Positions 50,366 to 59,673 are shown, counted from the first letter of the stretch. The stretch is DNA of 64,000 nucleotides from Kangiella profundi (GCF_002838765.1 NZ_CP025120.1:496001-560000), one strand, 5' to 3'. Numbers and translations: made by a program. Notes: a model not told the origin generated them from the letters alone.

Positions 50366-51298
50366 ATGACAAAAGCATTATCCATTTCGAATTTAAGCAA
50401 GACCTATAAAAATGGCGTCCAGGCTTTGAAGGGGATAGACCTTGAAGTTGAGCAGGGTGATTTTTTCGCGTTGCTTGGACCGAACGGGGCCGGTAAATCC
50501 ACCACCATCGGTATTATCAGTTCCTTAGTGAATAAGACGGGTGGCTCGGTTAAAGTCTTTGGTCATGATATTGATACGGATCTAACCAAAGCTAAGAAAA
50601 TGCTTGGACTGGTGCCACAGGAGTTCAACTTTAATATTTTTGAAGGTGTTGAACAGATCATCTGGCAGCAGGCCGGTTATTACGGCATTGGACGCAAGGA
50701 AGCCAGAAAGCGAGCACAACCTTTGTTAGAACAGTTGGGGTTGTGGGACAAACGCAACACGCCAGCCAGAGAGCTTTCAGGTGGTATGAAGCGTCGCTTG
50801 ATGATTGCTCGTGGTTTGATTCATGATCCAAAATTATTAATTCTGGATGAACCTACAGCTGGTGTGGATATTGAGATACGTCGTTCTATGTGGGACTTCA
50901 TGCAGGACTTGAATGATAAAGGCACGACGATTGTTTTAACGACTCACTATCTTGAAGAAGCAGAAAGTCTGTGCCGCAATATTGCAATTATCAATCATGG
51001 AGAGATTGTCGAAAATACCAACATGAAATCACTGCTTGCCAAATTAGACATGGAGACTTTTGTGTTGGATACCACCGGACTTCCTGAGCAATTACCGCCA
51101 ATCGATGGCTATGATGTGCGTCGCCGTGATGAAACCACTCTGGAAGTAGATGTTCATAAAGGGCTTGGCGTTAATGGTGTTTTCTCTGCTCTAAGCCAAC
51201 ACGATATTACGGTGCTCAGTATGCGTAACAAGGCGAACCGTCTTGAGGAGTTGTTTGTCAGACTGACTGATAATAAAGCTGGAGGGCAAGCATCATGA
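50366..51298 (+). CDS. yadG: ABC-2 exporter ATP-binding protein, YadG-like
   Basis: A 310-residue ATPase, the same size as E. coli YadG (308). Walker A Gly-Pro-Asn-Gly-Ala-Gly-Lys-Ser-Thr, signature Leu-Ser-Gly-Gly-Met-Lys-Arg-Arg, Walker B Leu-Leu-Ile-Leu-Asp-Glu-Pro-Thr-Ala-Gly-Val-Asp, and a C-terminal extension from about residue 225. The frame is open from 50243, but the family start is at ATG 50366. Its stop overlaps the permease start by 4 bases. Transported substrate unknown. Confidence 0.9.
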   Translation: MTKALSISNLSKTYKNGVQALKGIDLEVEQGDFFALLGPNGAGKSTTIGIISSLVNKTGGSVKVFGHDIDTDLTKAKKMLGLVPQEFNFNIFEGVEQIIWQQAGYYGIGRKEARKRAQPLLEQLGLWDKRNTPARELSGGMKRRLMIARGLIHDPKLLILDEPTAGVDIEIRRSMWDFMQDLNDKGTTIVLTTHYLEEAESLCRNIAIINHGEIVENTNMKSLLAKLDMETFVLDTTGLPEQLPPIDGYDVRRRDETTLEVDVHKGLGVNGVFSALSQHDITVLSMRNKANRLEELFVRLTDNKAGGQAS

Positions 51299-52056
51299 AT
51301 CTAGTTGCCTTTAAAACCATTGTCACCAAAGAGATCATCCGCTGGACGCGCATCTGGACCCAGACCTTATTACCGCCAGCAATCACCATGACTCTTTATT
51401 TTGTAATCTTCGGTAATTTGATTGGCTCGCGCGTTGGCGAAATGGATGGCTTTGGCTACATGGAATACATCGTGCCAGGTTTAATCATGATGTCAGTGAT
51501 TACAAACTCCTATGGCAATGTCGTCTCTTCATTCTTCAGTGCAAAATACCAGCGCTCGATTGAAGAAATGATGGTTTCTCCTGTGTCTAACTGGGTGATT
51601 CTTTTTGGCTATGTGGGTGGTGGAGTGCTACGCGGATTGTTAACCGGCCTCATCGTGACCATCATTGCATCTTTCTTCGTCGACTTGAAAATCTATAACT
51701 ACTTCGTGGTCATCAGTGTGGTCTTTTTGACGTCAGTGCTATTTGCTATCGGTGGTTTTATCAATGCTGTATTCGCACGTAAATTTGATGATGTGGCAAT
51801 TGTTCCTACCTTCATTCTGACACCGCTGACCTATCTTGGTGGTGTATTCTATTCAATCAGTTTGCTGCCGGAATTTTGGCAAGGTGTCTCAAAAGCCAAC
51901 CCAATCATCTATATGGTGAATGCTTTCCGTTATGGTTTTCTGGGGGCTTCTGATATAGCGATTGAAGTAGCCTTTGCACTGATTCTGGTCTTTATTGCTC
52001 TATTGACCAGCCTTGCGATTTATATGCTTAATCGAGGTATCGGACTGCGTGCCTGA
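51295..52056 (+). CDS. yadH: ABC-2 exporter permease, YadH-like
   Basis: A 253-residue inner-membrane protein with six helices, close in length to E. coli YadH (256). The ABC-2 motif Pro-Gly-Leu-Ile-Met-Met and the Phe-Leu-Thr-Pro/Tyr-Leu-Gly-Gly-Val-Phe-Tyr-Ser-Ile-Ser-Leu-Leu-Pro segment are typical. It works with the ATPase encoded just upstream (4-base overlap). Confidence 0.9.
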   Translation: MNLVAFKTIVTKEIIRWTRIWTQTLLPPAITMTLYFVIFGNLIGSRVGEMDGFGYMEYIVPGLIMMSVITNSYGNVVSSFFSAKYQRSIEEMMVSPVSNWVILFGYVGGGVLRGLLTGLIVTIIASFFVDLKIYNYFVVISVVFLTSVLFAIGGFINAVFARKFDDVAIVPTFILTPLTYLGGVFYSISLLPEFWQGVSKANPIIYMVNAFRYGFLGASDIAIEVAFALILVFIALLTSLAIYMLNRGIGLRA

Positions 52057-52642
52057 GCAAGAAGCCAATCGCGTCATTCCCATCTTCCCGCTGCAGCGGG
52101 TTGTCTTTCCGGATAGTGTTCTCAGATTACAAATATTTGAGCAACGCTATCTGGACATGATCGCCAGACAGCTTTCTCAGCAACAAGGTTTTGGCGTTAC
52201 CTTGATCAAAAAAGGCAATGAAGCAGGAATTCCAGCCACTCCTTTTGAATTTGGAACCTACGTTGAGATTGTCGATTTTGATCAACGAGATAACGGCTTG
52301 CTACTGATTACCTGTGTTGGCAAACAGCGCTTTCGTATCAATAGTCAGACCATCATGCCGGATAAATTGATAACAGCGAATGTGTCATGGCTTGATAACG
52401 TGCAGCAACGCTCCATGACTGATGATCAGTCTGAGTTGGTTAACCTGCTTAGCGACTTATCGAAACATCCTCAAGTAGACATCTTGGATATTCCCGAGCG
52501 CTGGACTGAACTGAGTTTTGTACTTGAGCGCCTAACCGAATATATGCCAATCAGTGAACGCCAGAAACAGGCCGTGTTAGAAGAAAACGACCTCGATACT
52601 CGAATTGCTATGTTGTACCAGATGCTGGGCTGGATAAAGTAG
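52049..52642 (+). CDS. LON substrate-binding-domain protein
   Basis: A 197-residue protein consisting only of the LON N-terminal domain: Ile-Pro-Ile-Phe-Pro-Leu-Gln-Arg-Val-Val-Phe-Pro, Leu-Gln-Ile-Phe-Glu-Gln-Arg-Tyr-Leu-Asp-Met, and Gly-Thr-Tyr-Val-Glu-Ile-Val-Asp-Phe. The protease and AAA+ parts of Lon are absent, as is usual for this group. The best start is GTG 52049, which overlaps the permease stop and has GAGG at 52034-52037; an in-frame TTG at 52013 is unlikely. Confidence 0.88.
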   Translation: MPEQEANRVIPIFPLQRVVFPDSVLRLQIFEQRYLDMIARQLSQQQGFGVTLIKKGNEAGIPATPFEFGTYVEIVDFDQRDNGLLLITCVGKQRFRINSQTIMPDKLITANVSWLDNVQQRSMTDDQSELVNLLSDLSKHPQVDILDIPERWTELSFVLERLTEYMPISERQKQAVLEENDLDTRIAMLYQMLGWIK

Positions 52643-52722
52643 CTATTGTCAAGATTAGGGGATTTTGCGAGAATCTTTTGGTTTTTATTCTTTTAATTAC
52701 AGACTAACAACCGAGGGAACCT

Positions 52723-53271
52723 ATGAAGACAATAAGAATAGCACTACTACTATTAACTGTTTTGGCACTTAGCGCATGTGCGACCAGACTTACAAAACCG
52801 CAAGGTCCTGCATTAGCTCCAAGCACTTCTATCCAAACTTATGAGCGAATCATTTTAACGCCAATTACGATTTCTCCAGAGTTTGCAGAACATGACTCAA
52901 ATCAGGATGCACGCGTAAAAATGAACGACTACTTGCAGAAGCTAATGCAAGTTACCTTTAAAGGTAAAAACCTACAAATCGTAACAGATGAGTCTGAGGT
53001 TACTGTTTCTGATCAAAGAACATTAATCATTAAGCCACATATTAAAGAAATAAAATATGTGAACACGGCTGCTCGTATATTTGCAGGAGCCATGGCTGGC
53101 GGTTCAGCAGTATTAATGGAAGTGTCTATGATCGATGCTAACGTTAACCGTTCAATCGGCAACCCAGAGTTCTATGCTGATGCGAGTGCCTGGTCAGGTT
53201 TTGGTGCAGATAATCGTGTATTGAATGAAGTAATCGAAGATATCGATACTTATTTCAAAATTCATAACTAA
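52723..53271 (+). CDS. Hypothetical lipoprotein
   Basis: A 182-residue protein with a lipoprotein signal (Leu-Ser-Ala-Cys, Cys19). The mature part has Tyr-Glu-Arg-Ile-Ile-Leu-Thr-Pro-Ile-Thr-Ile, a Gly-rich Ala-Gly-Ala-Met-Ala-Gly-Gly-Ser-Ala-Val turn and Val-Ser-Met-Ile-Asp-Ala-Asn-Val-Asn, a layout like DUF3313/DUF4410 lipoproteins. That link is weak. It has its own terminator. Confidence 0.75.
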   Translation: MKTIRIALLLLTVLALSACATRLTKPQGPALAPSTSIQTYERIILTPITISPEFAEHDSNQDARVKMNDYLQKLMQVTFKGKNLQIVTDESEVTVSDQRTLIIKPHIKEIKYVNTAARIFAGAMAGGSAVLMEVSMIDANVNRSIGNPEFYADASAWSGFGADNRVLNEVIEDIDTYFKIHN

Positions 53272-53290
53272 GATTTGTCTTTGTATAAGA

Positions 53291-53322
53291 ACAGCCTGCT
53301 TAATTGCAGGCTGTTTTGTTTT
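53291..53322 (+). terminator. Terminator of the lipoprotein gene
   Basis: ACAGCCTGC / GCAGGCTGT with a short loop and a T-rich run. Confidence 0.85.
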
Positions 53323-53360
53323 AAGCATAGAAAATCATTTGAAGTAGAAAAGCTGTCAAA

Positions 53361-53387
53361 ATCTTTTACAAAGATTGCAAGTTTGCA
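53361..53387 (+). promoter_or_regulatory. Two palindromes upstream of a sigma-54-type promoter, possible activator sites
   Basis: ATCTTT-N3-AAAGAT (53361-53375) and TGCAA-N2-TTGCA (53376-53387) are perfect and adjacent. They centre about 90-105 bases before the predicted transcription start, the usual distance for enhancer-binding proteins of sigma-54 promoters. Confidence 0.45.
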
Positions 53388-53443
53388 TTGAAAAACTGAT
53401 CGACTAGTTAACATTTCTGAGCTAAATCAAATAGATAAAAACT

Positions 53444-53460
53444 TTGGCACAGTTTATGCT
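53444..53460 (+). promoter_or_regulatory. Sigma-54-type -24/-12 promoter
   Basis: TTGGCAC-N5-ATGCT: the GG (53446-53447) and GC (53458-53459) are exactly 10 bases apart, as in the consensus TTGGCACN5TTGCT. One base of the -12 part differs. No gene starts after it on this strand; a terminator follows 110 bases later. Confidence 0.6.
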
Positions 53461-53470
53461 TATTACATAG

Positions 53471-53598
53471 ATGAACACAGCAATTGTGTTTTATCCCCAG
53501 CTAAATTCTATTGGGCCTAGCTTTCTGCTAGAAGCTGAATAGAAAGCAGCTTATCAATGCGCAAGCCATTAGCCCACCGAAAGGTGGGCTCTTTTTTT
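53471..53598 (+). ncRNA. Candidate sigma-54-dependent small RNA
   Basis: The predicted ~128-nt transcript starts about 12 bases after the promoter's GC and ends at a strong terminator (AGCCCACC-GAAA-GGTGGGCT plus seven T, 53571-53598). It contains a 5' hairpin AACACA-N5-TGTGTT (53474-53479 with 53485-53490) and a stem GCTTTCT / AGAAAGC (53520-53526 with 53541-53547), with a short unpaired AT-rich stretch between them. No reading frame of note lies within. Small RNAs under sigma-54 (Qrr, CrcZ, GlmY) are known in other gammaproteobacteria, but this sequence does not resemble them by eye. Confidence 0.6.
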
Positions 53599-53608
53599 GT
53601 AAACCAAA

Positions 53609-54124
53609 TTACTGAGTTTGTCCGCGTAGACTGTTCAACTCCTGAATCCAGACTTTGACTTTAGGCTCTTTTTCGACCATGGCTGTTAGTAAACTGGTCT
53701 GATAATCTTCTTGCTGCTTTTGTAGTTCTTCATTACTCATTACTGCGGCACGAGCCTTCATAAAGTCCTTTTGGTATTTTTGCATTTCGGCCTGCATGGC
53801 TTTAGCTTCTTCCGAAGCAGGATCGGCTTGTTGTAACTTCTTTTGAATTGCAACGAGCTTTTCTTCCTTCTCTTTTGGGAAACCCGCCTGGGTTACAACT
53901 TCATTAAAACTTGCCTGAAGATTCTCTTGCTCTTTCTTCAGTTCGGGTTTTTCCTTAATGACCTGTTTTTGTACGTTTGCCAGTTTAGCCTGGAGCTGCA
54001 TTGCTTTTTGTTGAGCAGTTACTTTTGCAGGTTGTTGGCTCACTGGTGGCTGATTAGCATGTGCAGTGGCACTAGCAAATAATGTAACTAGTGAAATAGC
54101 GAATAGTTTTGTTTTAAGAGTCAT
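53609..54124 (-). CDS. Periplasmic coiled-coil protein
   Basis: A 171-residue protein with a signal peptide (cleaved near Ala-His-Ala) and an almost wholly Lys/Gln/Glu helical body (about residues 30-165) with no cysteines. The style is that of small periplasmic chaperone-like or Spy/CpxP-like coiled coils, but none of their Leu-Thr-x-x-Gln motifs is seen. Start at ATG 54124 with GAGGA upstream. It is transcribed towards the small-RNA candidate. Confidence 0.7.
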   Translation of the reverse strand: MTLKTKLFAISLVTLFASATAHANQPPVSQQPAKVTAQQKAMQLQAKLANVQKQVIKEKPELKKEQENLQASFNEVVTQAGFPKEKEEKLVAIQKKLQQADPASEEAKAMQAEMQKYQKDFMKARAAVMSNEELQKQQEDYQTSLLTAMVEKEPKVKVWIQELNSLRGQTQ

Positions 54125-54316
54125 AAATATCCTCATAAAGTTAAACAGAACCAATGCGTATAAAACGCCCTTAAGCTGTCCGACAGATTAAAGTTTAAGA
54201 GTTCAAATAAAATTTTAAGATTGAGGCTTATATTTACTCATAGGTGTGGATATTTTTTGTTGAAAGTAAAGACTGACGGGCTTTACAGCGGTTTTAGCTG
54301 AACTAGCTGTAGAAAT

Positions 54317-54346
54317 AAAAAAACCGGCAAAACTGCCGGTTTTTTA
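54317..54346. terminator. Terminator at the end of fabV
   Basis: AAACCGGCA / TGCCGGTTT with an A-run and a T-run on the two sides, so it can work in either direction. Confidence 0.85.
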
Positions 54347-54367
54347 CACAATGCCAATTGAAACGGG

Positions 54368-55549
54368 TTAGATGCGAGGATCGACATCCGCATCATAATC
54401 AACGCCATCCACTTCAAAGCCGAATAGCTTGAAAAATTCGTGCTGATAACCTTTGTAGTCTGAGATATCGTTGATGTTCTCAGTAGTTGCAATCTGCCAC
54501 AAATCTTCGACTTTGTTTTGAATCGAGTCATCAAGCTCTTTCAAATCCAAACGGTAACGACGAGTGTCATCATAGATAGCATCATCGCCATACATCTGGT
54601 CCATGATTAAGCCTTTAATCTGATGAATCGGGTCTTCATGCACGCCATTTTCTTTCATGACCTTATACAGCAATGAAATGTACAAAGGCATAACTGGAAT
54701 AGCTGAACTTGCCTGAGTCACAACAGCTTTAAGAACTGCAACGTTAGCTGTGCCATTGTATTTATTTTGCAACATGTCATGGATAGCATGTGAAGCGCGA
54801 TCTAGATCTTCTTTGGCTTTACCGATTGTCGCATGACCATAGATAGGCCAGGTCAGTTTTTTACCAATATAGGTATAGGCAACAGTTTTAACGCCATCAG
54901 CAAGTACGCCAGCTTCGTCTAGAGCTTTCATCCAAAGCTCCCAGTCTTCGCCGCCCATAACTTTGATGGTGTTCTGAATATCGTCTTCAGTTGCTGGCTC
55001 AATACTGACATCGTGTACAACACCTTTGTCGGTATTTAAAGTTTTTTCAGTAACAGCTTCGCCAATAGGTTTTAATACTGACTTGTAAACTTCACCAGTT
55101 TCAGGATCCTGACGACGAGGAGACGCTAATGAGTAAATGACTGTATCGATTTTACCCATTTCTTCTTTAATGATTTTAATGGCGTCTTCTTTGGCCTGAT
55201 TCGAGAAAGCATCGCCATTGATGCTTTTATGCCAAAGGCCTGCTTTATCAGCAGCCATCTCAAAGCCACGGTTGTTATACCAGCCAGCGGTTCCTGGCTT
55301 AGATTCAGTTGGCTCTTTTTCAAAGAACAAACCTAATGTTTTGGCACCATAACCGAAAGCAGAAACGATGCGTGACGCCAGGCCATAGCCAGTTGATGAG
55401 CCAATGACTAAAACATTTTTAGGGCCAGCTTCTGCATCAGCAGGCATATTATTTTTAACGTATTCAATCTGTTCATTAACATGGGCAACGCAGCCATGTG
55501 GGTGTGCTGTGGTACATACAAAACCACGAACTTTAGGCTTAATAACCAT
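54368..55549 (-). CDS. fabV: Enoyl-ACP reductase FabV
   Basis: FabV reduces the trans-2-enoyl thioester in the last step of each cycle of fatty-acid synthesis. At 393 aa it fits the family. Motifs: Val-Leu-Val-Ile-Gly-Ser-Ser-Thr-Gly-Tyr-Gly-Leu-Ala (NADH site), Tyr-Ser-Leu-Ala-Ser-Pro-Arg-Arg, and the Tyr-x8-Lys active site in Pro-Ile-Tyr-Gly-His-Ala-Thr-Ile-Gly-Lys-Ala-Lys. FabV enzymes are known to resist triclosan, unlike FabI. The frame is open to 55648, but the conserved Met-Val-Ile-Lys-Pro-Lys-Val-Arg-Gly start is at 55549. Confidence 0.96.
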   Translation of the reverse strand: MVIKPKVRGFVCTTAHPHGCVAHVNEQIEYVKNNMPADAEAGPKNVLVIGSSTGYGLASRIVSAFGYGAKTLGLFFEKEPTESKPGTAGWYNNRGFEMAADKAGLWHKSINGDAFSNQAKEDAIKIIKEEMGKIDTVIYSLASPRRQDPETGEVYKSVLKPIGEAVTEKTLNTDKGVVHDVSIEPATEDDIQNTIKVMGGEDWELWMKALDEAGVLADGVKTVAYTYIGKKLTWPIYGHATIGKAKEDLDRASHAIHDMLQNKYNGTANVAVLKAVVTQASSAIPVMPLYISLLYKVMKENGVHEDPIHQIKGLIMDQMYGDDAIYDDTRRYRLDLKELDDSIQNKVEDLWQIATTENINDISDYKGYQHEFFKLFGFEVDGVDYDADVDPRI

Positions 55550-55728
55550 AAAAACTAATCTCCGGACAAAAATATGGCGGTATTGTACCGTTTTTTGAGG
55601 GCAAAGAGGTACTACCAAAGTGAACCGGCCTTGCCTAATGTGAGACAAAGTTCAAATCTGTGGTATTCTTCGATAACTCATTGAATTCATAATCAAAAAA
55701 CTTTTAGCAGTTCTGGGGTTATAAAGTA

Positions 55729-57528
55729 ATGGAATTATCAGTTAATAATAAGAAACGAGGTAATAAGGCGGGAGCAGGTTGCTTAACGGTCTTTGGCGGT
55801 ATCTTTTTTATAGTCGGGGTGGGAATATTCCTATTTGGGCTGGCTTCCATTTATAGTTCATTACAAGCAAACGATTGGCAGCCTGTGGATGCCACTATCA
55901 CTAGAGTTGAGCAGGTGATATCTCGCGGTGATGACAGTACCACCTATGGCGTCAATGGTGCCTTTCAATACCAATATGAAGGCCAAACCTATATTTCAAG
56001 CCAGCTTAACTTCTACACTGGCACTGATAATATTGGCAGTTATCAACAGGACTTTTATTACCGCTTAAAGCAGGCGAAAGAAAATAACAGAACCGTCACA
56101 GCCTACGTCAATCCTGATAATCCCAGTGAAGCCGTGATCGATAAAGAGATTCGTTGGGGCATGTTGGGTTTCCACTCGATCTTCTTGATTGTGTTCGGAG
56201 GCATTGGCCTGGGGATTATGCTGGCTGGCCGATTTGCCAAAAAGAAATTGGTTAAACAAAACGAATTGCAGCAACTTTATCCCGATGAGCCATGGAATTG
56301 GAAAGAAGAGTGGCAGACCAATCGATTCAAGGCAACAACCGGCACCGGTTTCAAGGTTCTGCTTGGCTTTGCAATTTTCTGGAATCTGATTGCCATACCA
56401 GCCTCAGTGATGGCGATGATTGAATATTTCAAAACCTTTGAGCACCAGATTCTGATTGTATTGCTGTTTCCACTGGTTGGCATCGGATTGTTGATTGCGG
56501 CCTTTGTTGCATTCATGCGGCATAAGAAATACGGACAGAGTGAATTAGTCTTGCAACAAACCCCGATAGCAATTGGCGGAATCAATCGTGGTGCTATCAA
56601 TGTCCCAAATGACGAAGCATTGTCCCAAACATTTGGTCAGCCTATAGCAGCAGTGGTAACACTTAGCTGTCAGAGAAAAATTACAACAGGTAGCGGTAAA
56701 AGCCGCAGCACCAAAACGAAAATCATCTGGCAAGATGATCGAAGGGTGACGTCCTCTACCATTGGCCACAACACCTCCAGTTATTCATTTGAATTTAAAG
56801 TGCCGGAAGACTTGCCTCAATCCGATGATTCCAATCCCAATAATCGAGTTGAGTGGGTATTGCAGATTGAACGTAAGCAACCCGGCATTGACCTGAAACT
56901 TGATTTCACTTTGCCAGGTTTTGTTGTTGCACACCGCGTTGCTCTGGCCGAGTCTGAAACAGACCTATTTGGTTCCAGCTTTAGTGAGCGTTCATTTGAA
57001 GGTGGCTCTGGGGGGCAGGTTAGCCCAGACGGCTGGAGAAATCTTGGCATTGAAGACTCCGTTACCTCGCAGGGTAATCGTTACTACTTCTCAGCATTCA
57101 GGCATTTAAGTTTTGCTGTGGGTATGATCCTGTTCGGTTTGATTTTTGCCTCGGTAGGCGTTGGCATTAGTTTGTTTGGTGATGCGCCCATCATGTTCTT
57201 TATCGTATTCGGGGGGCTGGGTACCCTGATATTTGTATTGGGCTTAAGACAACTCACATATCGAAGTGAACTGACTGTCAGAGCAGGGCAACTGCAGCTC
57301 TCATCCGGTCATTTACAGTTATCAACACCAAGAGTTATTCATCGTGATGATATCCAAAGTATCACGAGCCATAGCAATATGAGTGTTGGCAACAAACAGG
57401 TCTTTCACATAACAGCGATGTTAAAAGACGGCAGTAAGGTCATCCTTGCCAAAAACTTATTAATGCGAAGTGATGTGGAATCATTTATAGAGAAAATAAA
57501 ATATGAAATAGGTATGACAGCTAGATAA
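55729..57528 (+). CDS. DUF3592-domain membrane protein
   Basis: A 599-residue protein with several helices (about residues 20-45, 145-165, 210-235, 240-265 and 460-510). An N-terminal DUF3592 domain (about 50-140) carries Ala-Thr-Ile-Thr-Arg-Val-Glu and Ala-Tyr-Val-Asn-Pro-Asp-Asn-Pro-Ser-Glu-Ala-Val. A middle region with beta-sandwich character (about 280-430) is soluble and likely periplasmic. The function is unknown. It ends in a long perfect hairpin. Confidence 0.8.
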   Translation: MELSVNNKKRGNKAGAGCLTVFGGIFFIVGVGIFLFGLASIYSSLQANDWQPVDATITRVEQVISRGDDSTTYGVNGAFQYQYEGQTYISSQLNFYTGTDNIGSYQQDFYYRLKQAKENNRTVTAYVNPDNPSEAVIDKEIRWGMLGFHSIFLIVFGGIGLGIMLAGRFAKKKLVKQNELQQLYPDEPWNWKEEWQTNRFKATTGTGFKVLLGFAIFWNLIAIPASVMAMIEYFKTFEHQILIVLLFPLVGIGLLIAAFVAFMRHKKYGQSELVLQQTPIAIGGINRGAINVPNDEALSQTFGQPIAAVVTLSCQRKITTGSGKSRSTKTKIIWQDDRRVTSSTIGHNTSSYSFEFKVPEDLPQSDDSNPNNRVEWVLQIERKQPGIDLKLDFTLPGFVVAHRVALAESETDLFGSSFSERSFEGGSGGQVSPDGWRNLGIEDSVTSQGNRYYFSAFRHLSFAVGMILFGLIFASVGVGISLFGDAPIMFFIVFGGLGTLIFVLGLRQLTYRSELTVRAGQLQLSSGHLQLSTPRVIHRDDIQSITSHSNMSVGNKQVFHITAMLKDGSKVILAKNLLMRSDVESFIEKIKYEIGMTAR

Positions 57529-57534
57529 TATTGT

Positions 57535-57573
57535 GAAACAAGCAGGGGCTAAAGTTCAGCCCCTGCTTGTTTC
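57535..57573. terminator. Bidirectional 16-bp hairpin
   Basis: GAAACAAGCAGGGGCT / AGCCCCTGCTTGTTTC, perfect over 16 bases, lies between the DUF3592 gene and the convergent sulfatase gene. Confidence 0.8.
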
Positions 57574-57590
57574 ACCCCATGACTCCCTGA

Positions 57591-59510
57591 TCAATTCAAT
57601 CGATATTTCTGTTTATCATAAGCCCAGCTGGCAAATTGCGCATAAGCCAGTGCAATCAATTCCTTCTGCTTGTCATGCAAAGGTTGGTCGCTATATTTTC
57701 CGGCTGAATAAAGGTAAGTAATGGGCTCTTGATTTGGCCGTAAAATAACGACCTCTTCGCCATCCCAGTAGGCCTGGTTTTCACCATACTGCATGATTGC
57801 TCGACCTGTGTAGTTGGCTGGAAGTTGCGTTAAATCTCTGCCTAATGTTGGAACCTGGTGGTCAATACCAAGTAATGATAATAGTGTCGGAGCCAGATCA
57901 ATCTGACTGACCAGCGTTTGTTCAACTTTAGGTTCAATATCCGGACTGATGATAAAGCCGGGAATGTGAAAGTGCTCTATCGGTACCAGTGAATCACCCC
58001 AGACTCGCGCATCATGATCAGCAACCACCAACACGACAGAGTTTTCTAAAATGCCTTTCGCTTCCAGCTGATTTAGAAATTTACCCAGCGCATAATCTGC
58101 ATATTTTACAGCATTGTTTACCGTCTGCTTTGGTTGTTCATAAAGCTCAATCTTATTATCTGGAAACTCAAAAGGGGTATGGTTTGTTGAAGTAAAGATT
58201 AAGCTGAACTTTGGTTGTTCAGGAATTTGTTGCAGATAACTAAGCGCCTTTTCAAACAAATCCTCATCACTCACACCCCAGTTACCAACAAACGATGGAT
58301 TACTGTAATTGTTTTGATCGATAGCAAGATCAAAACCATTATTTAGAAAGAATCCTTTCATGTTATCGAAATGACTTTCACCGCCATAGATAAAACTGGT
58401 TTCGTAACCATAATCAGAAAGCAAGCCAGCCAGATTGAAAAAATTATTCTGGGCTTTGGGAAGTTTCAGAACTGGTCGCGCAGGAGACGGCAAAAAGCCA
58501 GTGGTTATGGCTTCCAGGCCGCGCGCTGAGCGAGTACCTGTTGCGTAGAGATTGTCAAAGAACCAGCTTTTGTTGCGCCATGAGTCGATATTTGGCGTCA
58601 GTGGCTTGCCGCCAAGAGAACCGACGAACTGTGCCCCCAAACTTTCTTCAACCACAATGATAAGGTTGCGCTTCTTAAAAGGCTGACTGGGCTTCATGGT
58701 ATGCAAACTTGGCATATCTTGAGAAACGGGATGTCCAAGTTCCGACACATCTTGTTGAATAACCTGTAGCATGGTTTCTTCTGGAATTTCACCGTAAAAA
58801 TTGGCCGCCGATTCCTCATTGCCCATTTGATAAAGAGCGTACATCACGCTGTAAGTTGAGTTGAGCGGCAAAGTATTGAGCATTCGGTCATTTGAAAAAG
58901 CGACCATTGCCGGATTAATAGGGCGATGCTGGATACCTGAGCGTGCGCCCAGCAACAGCAATGCCAGCAAAGGCAGCATTAATAAAGAGCTGGCTGGGCT
59001 GAAAACAGCAACATCACCGCCATAGCTTTTCAGCCACTGACGAGTGAGCCAGCCAGTAACGACTAACAGCAATGTACCCATAGCCATTTCCAGTAAATAG
59101 CCATTAAACAACATCCCGAACACTTCGTTCGGACTGCTAAGGTATTCGAAAAATAAACGGTTAGGGCGAGTGTCGTATTCGCTGATAAAGGTTGGTGTCG
59201 CTATCTCCATCAATACCAACACTATCAGTGCTAACCAGCAGTAAATTTTAATACCGCGGGCAAGCCAGTTTCCTTTGAATGGTGTAAGCGCGTGAAGCAT
59301 AATCGCCACCACAGGCAAGAATACCAGTTGTGACAAAGTAGCCAGGTCAACCCTGAGACCGCCAATAAAGATGGCTTGAAAATCACTGACGCTCCCAATA
59401 CGCGACCACTGCCACAAAACAATAGCCAGTCTTGAGGTTGTAAGTATTGTTAAGGCTATCAGGAAAAACTGTCCCAAAAAGCCAAGGTTCTTTCTAACAA
59501 ATGGAGTCAT
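57591..59510 (-). CDS. LtaS-like sulfatase / phosphoglycerol transferase family protein
   Basis: A 639-residue protein with five N-terminal membrane helices (about residues 12-185) and a large periplasmic alkaline-phosphatase-like domain. Val-Val-Glu-Glu-Ser-Leu-Gly-Ala, the nucleophile Thr in Leu-Tyr-Ala-Thr-Gly-Thr-Arg-Ser-Ala-Arg-Gly, and Asp-His-Asp-Ala-Arg in Val-Val-Ala-Asp-His-Asp match the metal site of the family. In Gram-negatives these enzymes usually move phosphoglycerol or phosphoethanolamine onto glycans or lipid A. The exact acceptor is not known here. Confidence 0.88.
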   Translation of the reverse strand: MTPFVRKNLGFLGQFFLIALTILTTSRLAIVLWQWSRIGSVSDFQAIFIGGLRVDLATLSQLVFLPVVAIMLHALTPFKGNWLARGIKIYCWLALIVLVLMEIATPTFISEYDTRPNRLFFEYLSSPNEVFGMLFNGYLLEMAMGTLLLVVTGWLTRQWLKSYGGDVAVFSPASSLLMLPLLALLLLGARSGIQHRPINPAMVAFSNDRMLNTLPLNSTYSVMYALYQMGNEESAANFYGEIPEETMLQVIQQDVSELGHPVSQDMPSLHTMKPSQPFKKRNLIIVVEESLGAQFVGSLGGKPLTPNIDSWRNKSWFFDNLYATGTRSARGLEAITTGFLPSPARPVLKLPKAQNNFFNLAGLLSDYGYETSFIYGGESHFDNMKGFFLNNGFDLAIDQNNYSNPSFVGNWGVSDEDLFEKALSYLQQIPEQPKFSLIFTSTNHTPFEFPDNKIELYEQPKQTVNNAVKYADYALGKFLNQLEAKGILENSVVLVVADHDARVWGDSLVPIEHFHIPGFIISPDIEPKVEQTLVSQIDLAPTLLSLLGIDHQVPTLGRDLTQLPANYTGRAIMQYGENQAYWDGEEVVILRPNQEPITYLYSAGKYSDQPLHDKQKELIALAYAQFASWAYDKQKYRLN

Positions 59511-59673
59511 GTTGCATTACTCGAATTGATATAGGTCAATCATGGGGCTTGCCAAGATTACAACAATGGACAAAAGACCTGGGCACTGAAACGAGCATTG
59601 GAGATAGGAACTTAAATAGGGTACATTTGTCTATAGTGCGTCTTATTCAAAATTAACAGATTTAGGTATCCCA

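Noticed and set aside
54368..55648. Longer N-terminus for FabV from 55648
   Set aside because: The added 33 residues are unlike the family, and a ribosome site (GGAG) precedes the conserved Met at 55549.
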